Positions 43,499 to 51,293 of a stretch of 64,000 nt of DNA are shown one piece after another. Below the pieces are notes generated by a model. It ran no database searches and was not told the origin of the DNA. It saw only the letters and a program-made list of their open reading frames with translations. Positions within the stretch are counted from its first letter, which is position 1. Each line of letters starts with the position of its first letter. The stretch lies in the NCBI RefSeq assembly GCF_031843945.1, contig NZ_JAVTJJ010000006.1, positions 62,001 to 126,000 on the forward strand, read 5' to 3'. A program made the position numbers and the translations under genes. The stretch comes from Paracidovorax sp031843945 (GTDB taxonomy: Bacteria; Pseudomonadota; Gammaproteobacteria; Burkholderiales; Burkholderiaceae_C).

Positions 43499-44692
43499 AT
43501 GAACGTCGCGCTGGCGCGCCTGATCGCCGGCCAGATCTGCATTCACGCCTGCATGGCAGGCATGCGCATGGCGGCGCCGCTGCTGGCGCTGCGCGAGGGC
43601 TACAGCGCCGCGGCGGTGGGCGTGCTGCTGGCGCTCTTTGCGCTGACGCAGGTGTTTCTGGCGCTGCCCGCCGGACGCTATGCGGACCGGCATGGCCTGA
43701 AACGCCCGGTGCGCCACGCGGTGGTGCTGGCGTCGGCGGGGGCGGGGCTCGCGCTGGCGTTTCCCATCTTTCCGGTGCTGTGCCTGGCCGCGCTGATGAC
43801 GGGCGGTGCCTCGGGCGCGGCGGTGATCGCGTTGCAGCGCCACGTGGGCCGCGCCACGCGCGACGCCACGCAATTGCGGCAGGTGTTCAGCTGGCTGGCC
43901 ATCGGGCCGGCGGTGTCCAATTTCCTCGGGCCGTTCAGCGCGGGCCTGCTGATCGACCACGCCGGCGCGCTGGTGGGCGAGGGCGCAGGCAGCACGGCGG
44001 GTTACCGCGCCGCCTTTGCGCTAATGGCCGTGCTGCCGCTGGCCACCTGGTTTTGGGTGCGTGCCACGGTGGAGTTGCCGCCCGTGATCGCCGCAGCCGG
44101 CGGCAAGCGCGCCCGGGCCTGGGACTTGATGGCCGATCCGGGCTTTCGGCGCCTGCTGCTGGTGAACTGGCTTCTGTCATCGTGCTGGGACGTGCACACC
44201 TTCGTGGTGCCGCTGCTGGGCCATGAACGCGGGCTGTCGGCCTCGGTCATCGGCACCATCCTGGGGGGCTTTGCCATCGCGGCGGCGCTGATCCGGCTGC
44301 TGATGCCGCTGGTCGCAGCGCGGCTGAAGGAATCGGTGGTGGTGGCCGGCGCGATGCTGGCCACAGCAGTGCTGTTCGCCATCTACCCGTTGCTGTCCAC
44401 GGCTTGGGCGCTGGGCCTGTGCTCGGTGTTGCTGGGGCTGTCGCTGGGCTCGGTGCAACCCATGGTCATGAGCCTGCTGCACCAGATCACGCCACCTGAC
44501 CGGCATGGCGAGGCACTGGGCCTGCGGCTGATGGCGATCAACGCATCGAGCGTGGTGATGCCGGTGCTGTTCGGCACGGCCGGTGCGTTGATTGGGGTGG
44601 CAGGCTTGTTCTGGGTGGTGGGCGCCACGGTGGGCGGGGGCGCCCGGCTGGCGTGGCGCATGGGCGACGCGCCGACCGCGCCGCAGCACTGA
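43499..44692 (+). CDS. MFS transporter
   Basis: A 397-residue membrane protein with about 12 hydrophobic segments. The loop 2-3 motif appears as AGRYADRHGLKRPVR, the GxxxDRxGrR signature of the major facilitator superfamily. The second half carries a similar helix pattern. The N-terminus MNVALARLIAGQICIHACMAG is short. The substrate cannot be predicted. It converges on the second LOG-family gene with 31 bp between stops. Confidence 0.88.
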   Translation: MNVALARLIAGQICIHACMAGMRMAAPLLALREGYSAAAVGVLLALFALTQVFLALPAGRYADRHGLKRPVRHAVVLASAGAGLALAFPIFPVLCLAALMTGGASGAAVIALQRHVGRATRDATQLRQVFSWLAIGPAVSNFLGPFSAGLLIDHAGALVGEGAGSTAGYRAAFALMAVLPLATWFWVRATVELPPVIAAAGGKRARAWDLMADPGFRRLLLVNWLLSSCWDVHTFVVPLLGHERGLSASVIGTILGGFAIAAALIRLLMPLVAARLKESVVVAGAMLATAVLFAIYPLLSTAWALGLCSVLLGLSLGSVQPMVMSLLHQITPPDRHGEALGLRLMAINASSVVMPVLFGTAGALIGVAGLFWVVGATVGGGARLAWRMGDAPTAPQH

Positions 44693-44723
44693 CGCGGAAG
44701 AATCCAGCGCAGGCCAGAGGACT

Positions 44724-45587
44724 TCAGAGCTTGTAGAACGCCTTGATGATGTCCCACGCTTCCTGGGGCACGTCGGTGTAGTGGAAGAGCTTCAGGTCGG
44801 CCTCTGAAATGGTGCCTTGCTCCACCAGCGCTTCAAAGTTCATCACCTTCTTCCAGAACGACGTGCCGAACAGCACGATGGGCACGGGCTTGGCCTTGCC
44901 GGTCTGCACAAGGGTCAGCACTTCGAACAGCTCGTCCAGCGTGCCAAAGCCGCCAGGGAATGCGACCAGCGCCTTGGCGCGCATCATGAAATGCATCTTG
45001 CGCAGCGCGAAGTAGTGGAACTTGTAGCTCAGTGATGGCGAGATGAAGCGATTGCCGCTCTGTTCGTGCGGCAGGGCAATGTTCAGGCCCACGTTCAGAG
45101 CGCCGACGTCATGGGCGCCGCGGTTGGCCGCTTCCATGATGCCGGGGCCGCCGCCGGTGCACACGTAGATGCGCTCTGCTGGCGGCTGCGTCTCGCTGTG
45201 TTCGGCCACGATGCGGGTGAACTGGCGGGCCAGGTCGTAGTAGACGGCGTTCTTCACCCCGAGCTTGGCGCGGGCGATGCGTGTGGCGTCGCCGCTGGCC
45301 TCGGCCGACTCCAGCTGCACCTGGGCTTCGTCGGGCGCGACGAAGCGGGCGCTGCCGTAGACGACCACGGTGTTCTCGATGCCCTGCGCGGTCTGGCCCA
45401 GGTCGGGCTTGAGCATCTCCAGTTGAAACCGGATGCCACGCGTTTCGCGTCGCAGCAAAAATTCGGGGTCGGCAAAGGCCAGCCGGTAGGCATCGGCATG
45501 CAGCGGGTTGCCTTCGACGGCGTGGTTCTGCAGCGTGGCCCAGGCATCGGCCAGGTGGCTGTCTTTCAGGTCGTTGGTGGTTTCCAT
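44724..45587 (-). CDS. LOG family protein (TIGR00730), long form
   Basis: A 287-residue Rossmann-fold protein with nucleotide-binding YVCTGGGPGIMEAANRGAH and the family signature FPGGFGTLDELFEVLTL. An N-terminal helical region of about 75 residues (EFLLRRETRGIRFQLEMLKP) distinguishes it from the short LOG protein at 1799-2392. Long LOG-type proteins include nucleotide 5'-monophosphate nucleosidases, but activity is not predictable here. The ATG at 45587 is chosen for similarity. Confidence 0.9.
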   Translation of the reverse strand: METTNDLKDSHLADAWATLQNHAVEGNPLHADAYRLAFADPEFLLRRETRGIRFQLEMLKPDLGQTAQGIENTVVVYGSARFVAPDEAQVQLESAEASGDATRIARAKLGVKNAVYYDLARQFTRIVAEHSETQPPAERIYVCTGGGPGIMEAANRGAHDVGALNVGLNIALPHEQSGNRFISPSLSYKFHYFALRKMHFMMRAKALVAFPGGFGTLDELFEVLTLVQTGKAKPVPIVLFGTSFWKKVMNFEALVEQGTISEADLKLFHYTDVPQEAWDIIKAFYKL

Positions 45588-45615
45588 GGAGTCAGGGCAG
45601 CAAGAAAATGGGGTT

Positions 45616-45676
45616 TTGAGTGAAATCGGGCTCCAGCGCTTATCCATAAAGCGCTGGCAGCTATTGAAATAATAGC
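45616..45676 (+). repeat. Hairpin repeat copy R7, between crcB and the LOG-family gene
   Basis: TTGAGTGAAATCGGGCTCC, stem AGCGCTT...AAGCGCT with loop ATCCAT, then GGCAGCTATTGAAATAATAGC. Confidence 0.9.
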
Positions 45677-45705
45677 ATCTTGGTGGTCATGCCTTCGGTG
45701 GTGCA

Positions 45706-46095
45706 TCAGCCGCGCAGGATGGGCCACAGTGCAGTCACGGTCTGCACGCCCACCCAGGTCAGCAGGAGCGAGCCGCACACATGCAGCAGCACGGTGCCGG
45801 CGGCCAGCAGCCAGCGCGCCTGCATCATCATGGTGACGACTTCGGCCGAGAAGCTGGAGAAGGTGGTCAGCCCGCCCAGAAAGCCGGTCACCAGCAGCAG
45901 GCGCCAGAGCGGATCGAGTTGCGGCAAATGCTGGAAGACGCCGATGCAGATGCCGATCAGGTAGCCGCCGATGAGGTTGGCCGCCAGCGTGCCCCAGGGC
46001 AGCAGCACGGCGCCGCTGCTGAGCCACAGGCCCAATCGCCAGCGCAGCAAGGCGCCCACAAGAGAGCCGACGGAAATGGCGAAGACTGCGTGCAT
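45706..46095 (-). CDS. crcB: Fluoride ion channel CrcB/Fluc
   Basis: Dual-topology fluoride channel that exports toxic F-. 129 residues, four membrane helices, with GTLAANLIGGYLIGI and the signature GGLTTFSSFSAEV. The start at 46095 lies 10 bp after the M14 peptidase stop, so there is no room for a fluoride riboswitch of its own; it is probably read through from the peptidase gene. Confidence 0.95.
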   Translation of the reverse strand: MHAVFAISVGSLVGALLRWRLGLWLSSGAVLLPWGTLAANLIGGYLIGICIGVFQHLPQLDPLWRLLLVTGFLGGLTTFSSFSAEVVTMMMQARWLLAAGTVLLHVCGSLLLTWVGVQTVTALWPILRG

Positions 46096-46105
46096 CGCCG
46101 CGATG

Positions 46106-47959
46106 CTAACGCGGTGTGCCGGCCGGTTGGGCCACCTCGCCCGCTGCAACCGCAATGCGCTGCCACGCGGCCACAGCGGCCAGCGTGGTGTGCATCTGTA
46201 CGGTATGCGCGAAGCGGAAGGCGTCGCCGTGCACCGTTTCGTCCGGGAATTCGGTGATCAGCGTGACCGGCGCATCGCGCGGGTTCTCGGTCACCGTGAA
46301 TGCGAAGCCGTGCAGGGCCTCGAAGGGAATCGGCCCGGCATGCTTTTCATATAGCGCCATCTGCCGCGCATTGAATTCAGCCAGGCCCGGCACGTCGCGC
46401 AGCGTGGCGGTGACGGCTTCCAGTAGCGCGCGTGCCTGCTGCTGGCGGCCCGCGTGGTGCCGCAGGATCAGGAAGAAGCCCTTTGGCAGCATCCAGTGTT
46501 CGAAGCCGCGCGGCACGTAGCCGGTCAGGGGCCGTGTCCATTCATGTGCCGGGTAGCCGTGCAGGTTGATGTGCAGGCCTGCGCCGGACAGCGCCAGCGC
46601 CTGTTCGCGCGCCGTGCGTTCGTACAGCGGCGCCGTTTCGCGGTATTCGATGTCGTCGCCCAGAGCGCTGTAGCGCGCCGCGTGGTGCATATGGTGCGGG
46701 TGCTGCGCGCACAGTTCGCGGTGCAGCGCGTAGCCGTCAGGGTTTTCCAGCGCGATCAGGGCGAAGTGAGCGCCGGGCTGGCGCCGCAGGGCCTCGGCTG
46801 CACGTAGCGCTCCGACCAGGCCCGAGGTTTCGTTCGCATGCTGCGCTGCGCTGATGAGAACCGGTGCGTCGCTGCCCGGCTGGTAGAGCACTTGCACGGT
46901 GCGGCTCTGGAGCGATGAGGCTGTAGAACGCTGCGTGGCAGGTCCGACCAGCGCGTCCAGCACAGCGTGAATGCGCTTGGGCGAAGGCGCCTGGGTGAGT
47001 GCGTGCAGCGGCTCATCCGGTGCATCGGCATCAGGCCACGCGGCGGCATCTTGCGTGCACACATCGAAGGGCTGCAGGGCGATGCGCACGCGGGGCGCAC
47101 CGCTGGAGGCAGGCAGGGCGCGCACGTCGGGCACGATCTGGCCCGGCTGCAGACGGCGGTCGCCGGCAGGCCGGCCGGAGTGCCGCTGGAAGAATTCGAG
47201 CAGGGAGAAGTACAGGTCTTCGTGCAGCGCCTCGTGCGTGCTAAAGCGCTCGTCGGCGGCGGGCAGCGCATGTTCCATGCCCGGCGTATCAATGCGGATG
47301 CTTAAACGTTCGAAGTAGGGCTCCTGCGCTCCCCAGGCATGCGACTGCACGGTGTGCATCACATGGGCGAAGAGCTGTTCGTAGTCGGTCAGTACGGGGG
47401 TGTCGAGCCGGTCGGCCGCACCTGGCGCGGTGCCTGCGCGCAGCCACCCGGCGGGCGACCACTGCGGCTGCCCGATCAGGTCGGCATGCGGGCGGTTGGG
47501 CGCAAACACGCGGTGCGCTTGGCTGCTGCCGTCCTTGAATGCAAATTGCACGTCGTAATGCAGCCCCGCGGGCTGGTCGCAGGCGTCTCCCATTTCCAGC
47601 TGCAGCGCGCCTTCGGGCAACAGCGCTGCCAGGGGATAGGCCTCCAAGGCAAAGCGGCGCTCGGCACCGGGGCTGACACGCGGGAAGCGCACCGCGGCGC
47701 GCTCTATCTGCGGACGATCAACCGACTCGAGAAAGTAGTGCACCAGTGGCTTGTAGGCACTGTGCAGGCGGGCGTGCACGCCGGCTGCAGCCAGCTGGCG
47801 TTCTGCTGCGCGCCGGCTGTCGGCGTCTTCGAACAGCCAGCCTTCCAGATACACGCCCGCCCATTCCGGGCGACTGAAGCGTGCGAGCCATTCATGCAGC
47901 GTGCGGGGCACGGTGGCGTCCAGCAGGACGTGTTCGTCTAAAACGGGAAGCTGGGCCAT
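46106..47959 (-). CDS. M14 family metallopeptidase with a large N-terminal domain
   Basis: A 617-residue protein. The zinc site is HxxE in AAQHANETSG (His374, Glu377) plus His467 in HINLHGYPAHEW. A Glu in LITEFPDE near the C-terminus may be catalytic. This places an M14-like domain in residues about 365-600. The first 320 residues do not match a domain I recognise; they contain repeated PLVHYFLESV- and YEQLFAHVMHTVQSHAWG-like stretches. No signal peptide, so cytoplasmic. The ATG at 47959 is used instead of a TTG five codons upstream. Confidence 0.8.
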   Translation of the reverse strand: MAQLPVLDEHVLLDATVPRTLHEWLARFSRPEWAGVYLEGWLFEDADSRRAAERQLAAAGVHARLHSAYKPLVHYFLESVDRPQIERAAVRFPRVSPGAERRFALEAYPLAALLPEGALQLEMGDACDQPAGLHYDVQFAFKDGSSQAHRVFAPNRPHADLIGQPQWSPAGWLRAGTAPGAADRLDTPVLTDYEQLFAHVMHTVQSHAWGAQEPYFERLSIRIDTPGMEHALPAADERFSTHEALHEDLYFSLLEFFQRHSGRPAGDRRLQPGQIVPDVRALPASSGAPRVRIALQPFDVCTQDAAAWPDADAPDEPLHALTQAPSPKRIHAVLDALVGPATQRSTASSLQSRTVQVLYQPGSDAPVLISAAQHANETSGLVGALRAAEALRRQPGAHFALIALENPDGYALHRELCAQHPHHMHHAARYSALGDDIEYRETAPLYERTAREQALALSGAGLHINLHGYPAHEWTRPLTGYVPRGFEHWMLPKGFFLILRHHAGRQQQARALLEAVTATLRDVPGLAEFNARQMALYEKHAGPIPFEALHGFAFTVTENPRDAPVTLITEFPDETVHGDAFRFAHTVQMHTTLAAVAAWQRIAVAAGEVAQPAGTPR

Positions 47960-47970
47960 GAATTCAGGCT

Positions 47971-48025
47971 CCAATATGCCTGTAGCGCTTATGTATCAAG
48001 CGCTGATAGCTATGAATTAAATAGC
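47971..48025 (+). repeat. Hairpin repeat copy R8, between mrpG and the M14 gene
   Basis: CCAATATGCCTGT, stem AGCGCTT / AAGCGCT with loop ATGTATC, then GATAGCTATGAATTAAATAGC. It lies in the short gap downstream of mrpG. Confidence 0.9.
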
Positions 48026-48054
48026 AGATGAAAGCAGGGCGGCGTTTCGGCGAT

Positions 48055-48426
48055 TCAGGAGTCGCGCTCTTCGCTGGCCACGACGCGGCTGAGGCTGGGC
48101 GGCACGTCCTTGCCGGTGCGGCGCGCGCGGAACAGCGCCGCGCGCATCAGGAAGATGGTGGTCACCGGCACGGTGATGCCGATGAAGAGTGCGATCAGCA
48201 GTGCGTGGATGGCCAGCCCGCCGCCCTGCATCGAGAAGTACAGCAGCGTGCCATGCATGATGCACCAGCAGCCCATGGTGGCAATGACTGATGGCGCGTG
48301 CACGCGCTCGAAATACGTCTTCAGCCGCAACAGGCCCAGCGAGCCCAGCAGTGCGATGACCGAGCCGGCCAGCACCAGCAAGGCGATGGTGATTTCCGCC
48401 CAGAGCGGCAAGCTGCCTGTCGTCAT
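48055..48426 (-). CDS. mrpG: Mrp-type Na+/H+ antiporter subunit G
   Basis: A 123-residue membrane protein with three helices and the MrpG/PhaG pattern GSLGLLRLKTYFERVHAPSVIATMG. Needed for the assembled multisubunit cation/proton antiporter. Last gene of the mrp operon. The ATG overlaps the mrpF stop by four bases. An in-frame upstream extension belongs to the mrpF region and is not part of it. Confidence 0.93.
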   Translation of the reverse strand: MTTGSLPLWAEITIALLVLAGSVIALLGSLGLLRLKTYFERVHAPSVIATMGCWCIMHGTLLYFSMQGGGLAIHALLIALFIGITVPVTTIFLMRAALFRARRTGKDVPPSLSRVVASEERDS

Positions 48427-48704
48427 TCGATCACCTCCCCGCGCAGCAGGAATTTGGCCATGGCAGTGGAACTGACGAAGCCCAGCAGCGCGATCAACAA
48501 TGCCGCCTCGAAGTAGTTGGTACTGCCGTAGTAGATGCCCAGCACCAGCATCATCAGCATGCCGTTGAGGTAGGTGCAGTCCAACGCCAGCACGCGGTCT
48601 TGCGCAGACGGCCCGCGTATCACGCGGATCAGGCAGCACGCCATGGCCAGCGCCAAAATGAATAGCGCGATGGGCAGGGCCCAGGAAAGCACCGGGCTGG
48701 TCAT
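48423..48704 (-). CDS. mrpF: Mrp-type Na+/H+ antiporter subunit F
   Basis: A 93-residue protein with three hydrophobic helices; RVIRGPSAQDRVLALDCTYLNG is the MrpF/PhaF signature. Overlaps mrpE and mrpG by four bases on either side, indicating coupled translation. Confidence 0.93.
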   Translation of the reverse strand: MTSPVLSWALPIALFILALAMACCLIRVIRGPSAQDRVLALDCTYLNGMLMMLVLGIYYGSTNYFEAALLIALLGFVSSTAMAKFLLRGEVIE

Positions 48705-49192
48705 TCGAAGATCTCCATCAGGGGGCGCTCGTAGCGCGTTTTGATGTGGTCGATCAGGGCCTGCGGGTCGCCGACCTCGAGTGCGTGCAGCAGCAGAACG
48801 GACCGGTCCAGCGACAGTTCGGCCCACGACGTTCCAGGCGTCATGCAGACGATGACCGCCAGCACGGCCAGGGCGTTGGGATCGCGCAGTTCCAGAGGAA
48901 TGTGAACGAAGCCCGAGGGGTGCTTGCGCATGTGCTTGAACGCCAGAAAGCGCGACACCACGAGGTTGGAAATGGACGTGTCCACGATCACCGCAACTGC
49001 CAGCCGCAGCACGGTGCCCGGCTTGCGGATGCGTACCGGCAGCGGCCGCAATCCGCGGGTGATCACGGGAATGACCACCGCAACCAACAGCGCCAGCACG
49101 ATATGGCCTGCGCTGAGAGACCGGTTCAGCAGCAGCCACACGCCGAAGAGCGCGACCGACAGCAGCGGAGCGGGAAAGATGCGGCGGATCAT
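48701..49192 (-). CDS. mrpE: Mrp-type Na+/H+ antiporter subunit E
   Basis: A 163-residue membrane protein with two N-terminal helices and a cytoplasmic domain. VIVDTSISNLVVSRFLAF and VIVCMTPGTSWAELSLD are the MrpE/PhaE signature. Four-base overlaps with mrpD and mrpF. Confidence 0.93.
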   Translation of the reverse strand: MIRRIFPAPLLSVALFGVWLLLNRSLSAGHIVLALLVAVVIPVITRGLRPLPVRIRKPGTVLRLAVAVIVDTSISNLVVSRFLAFKHMRKHPSGFVHIPLELRDPNALAVLAVIVCMTPGTSWAELSLDRSVLLLHALEVGDPQALIDHIKTRYERPLMEIFE

Positions 49193-50931
49193 TGCGCTGC
49201 TCCTGGGATACGCGTGGCGTCGGGCGTGGAGGCCGGCGTGCCCGTGGTGACCGGACCGGGCGCGGGCTTGGCGGACATCACGGCCCGTACATAGGTGGAC
49301 GGCGCGTGCAGGGAATTGGCCGTGGCTTGCATGAAGCGCATGACGCTGTCGGCCTGCACCGTCAGCACCACGCAGGCGGACAGCAGCACGGCGATGGGCA
49401 AGCCTTCGGCTACCCGCAGTTGCGGCGTGGGCCGGTCGTGGCTGGCCCAGAAGTGATTGATGCCGGCGCGGGTCAGCGCAATCAGCGCGACCAGCCCCGT
49501 GGCGATGAGCAAAGCGATCAGCATCCAGCCGGGTGCGCCGGGTTGATTGCCCGCGGACGATCCCAAGCCAAGCGGGTTCAACAGGGCGGTCAGCATGGCG
49601 AATTTTCCGACAAAGCCCGACAGCGGCGGCAGCCCGGCAATCACCAGCGTGCAGGCCAGGAACGCGAGTCCGAGGAAGGCGGCCGCCGCTGGGATGACCC
49701 GGCCGATCAGCACGACTTCATCCTCGTCCAGATTGTGCGCGGTGGTCGGCAGCAACTGTGCGTTGAGAAAGGGCGCATCGCCATCGGTTTCGTAGGGCGC
49801 CAGTGAGGCGCCGTCGTTGCGCCAGCGGTCGATCAGGTCGGCCAGCAGGAAGAGCGCACTGACGGCCATCACGGAGCTAGGCAGGTAGAAGAGCAGCCCG
49901 GCAGTCAGCACGTTCTGCCCGAACCCCAGGGCTGCAAGCAGCGTGCCGGACGACAGCAAGGCGGCGTGGCCCGCCAGGTTGGTGAGGCGCTGAGAACCCA
50001 TCATGCCGATGGCCCCGAAGGCCATTGTGATGAGGCCGCCGCCAATCAGCCACAGGCCACCGAAAAGTGCCGAGGCGCCGGCTTCGCTGCTGAACATCAG
50101 CGTCCACAGGCGCAGCAGGGTATAGATGCCGACCTTGGTCATCAGCGCGAACAGCGCGCCCACCGGCGCGGTGGCGGCGCTGTACGCCGGCACCAGCCAG
50201 AAGTTGAGCGGCCAGACCGCGGCCTTGATCAGGAAGGCGGTCGCGAGGATGCCCGACGCTGCGTGCAGCAGGCCCCGGTCGGCCGCGGCCACTTGCGGAA
50301 TGCTGCGCGCCAGGTCGGCCATGTTCAGTGTGCCGGTGATGCCGTAGAGCATCGACGCGCCGATCAGGAACAGCGACGACGCCGCCAGGTTGATGGCGAT
50401 GTAGTGCAGGCCGGTCTGGATGCGCGTGCGGCCGGAGCCGTGCAGCAGCAGCCCATAGGAGGCGGCGAGCATGATCTCGAAGAAGACGAACAGATTGAAG
50501 AGGTCGGCGGTCAGGAAGGCGCCGGCCAGGCCCATCAGCTGAAACTGGAACAGCGGGTGGTAATGCACCCCCGCCCGGTGCCAGCGCGTGGCGGAAAAGA
50601 CGATGGAACACAGCGCGACTACACCCGTCAGCACCAGCATCAGAGCCGAGAGCCGGTCGAGCACCAGCACGATGCCGAAGGGCGCCGGCCAGTTGCCGGG
50701 CAGGTACACGCCCATGGACGACGGCGCGCCCGCCTTGTGCGTCCACTGAAGCAGCGCGATGGCGATGACGAGGCCGAGCAGGGTGGACAGAATGTTCACG
50801 CCCAGCTTCAGCCGCTGGCGCTCTTCGCGCAGCAGCAGCATCAGCGCGGCCGTCACCAGCGGCAGCATGATGGGCGCCAGCATCAGATGCGGCATCAGCG
50901 AGGCGGTGAGCGTGTTCCACGTGCTGCTCAT
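49189..50931 (-). CDS. mrpD: Mrp-type Na+/H+ antiporter subunit D
   Basis: A 580-residue proton-conducting subunit related to complex I NuoM/NuoN. About 14 helices; FFEIMLAASYGLLLHGSGRTR carries the essential Glu of the proton channel, and FLIKAAVWPLNFWLVPAYSAA the conserved Lys helix. Four-base overlaps with mrpC and mrpE. Confidence 0.95.
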   Translation of the reverse strand: MSSTWNTLTASLMPHLMLAPIMLPLVTAALMLLLREERQRLKLGVNILSTLLGLVIAIALLQWTHKAGAPSSMGVYLPGNWPAPFGIVLVLDRLSALMLVLTGVVALCSIVFSATRWHRAGVHYHPLFQFQLMGLAGAFLTADLFNLFVFFEIMLAASYGLLLHGSGRTRIQTGLHYIAINLAASSLFLIGASMLYGITGTLNMADLARSIPQVAAADRGLLHAASGILATAFLIKAAVWPLNFWLVPAYSAATAPVGALFALMTKVGIYTLLRLWTLMFSSEAGASALFGGLWLIGGGLITMAFGAIGMMGSQRLTNLAGHAALLSSGTLLAALGFGQNVLTAGLLFYLPSSVMAVSALFLLADLIDRWRNDGASLAPYETDGDAPFLNAQLLPTTAHNLDEDEVVLIGRVIPAAAAFLGLAFLACTLVIAGLPPLSGFVGKFAMLTALLNPLGLGSSAGNQPGAPGWMLIALLIATGLVALIALTRAGINHFWASHDRPTPQLRVAEGLPIAVLLSACVVLTVQADSVMRFMQATANSLHAPSTYVRAVMSAKPAPGPVTTGTPASTPDATRIPGAAQ

Positions 50932-51293
50932 GGCATCTCCTGCACGTCGCGTGCGCGGCTGCCGTCCACATGGTCGGTGCCGGCAATGCCGCGCGAGGCC
51001 AGCAGCACCACCAGGAAGAGGGCGGTCATGGCAAAGCCGATGACGATCGCGGTGAGCACCAGGGCCTGAGGCATCGGGTCAGCGTAGTGCAGCAGATCTT
51101 GCGGCACGCCAGCGATCAGCACGGGCTCCTTGTCGATCGCCAGGCCCAGGCGGCCCATGCTGAAAATGAACAGGTTCACGGCATAGGAGAGCAGCATCAA
51201 ACCCATGATGACCTGGAACGTGCGCGGGCGCAGCAGCAGCCAGACGCCCGAGCCGGTGAACACCCCGATGGCAATGGCGAGGACGATTTCCAT
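50928..51293 (-). CDS. mrpC: Mrp-type Na+/H+ antiporter subunit C
   Basis: A 121-residue NuoK-like subunit with three helices; FQVIMGLMLLSYAVNLFIF and DPMPQALVLTAIVIGFAM are the family core. The ATG at 51293 overlaps the mrpA stop by one base (TGATG). A TTG one codon earlier is the alternative. Confidence 0.95.
   Translation of the reverse strand: MEIVLAIAIGVFTGSGVWLLLRPRTFQVIMGLMLLSYAVNLFIFSMGRLGLAIDKEPVLIAGVPQDLLHYADPMPQALVLTAIVIGFAMTALFLVVLLASRGIAGTDHVDGSRARDVQEMP

Noticed and set aside
46096..46105. Fluoride riboswitch before crcB
   Set aside because: Only 10 bp separate it from the upstream gene; no room for the aptamer.
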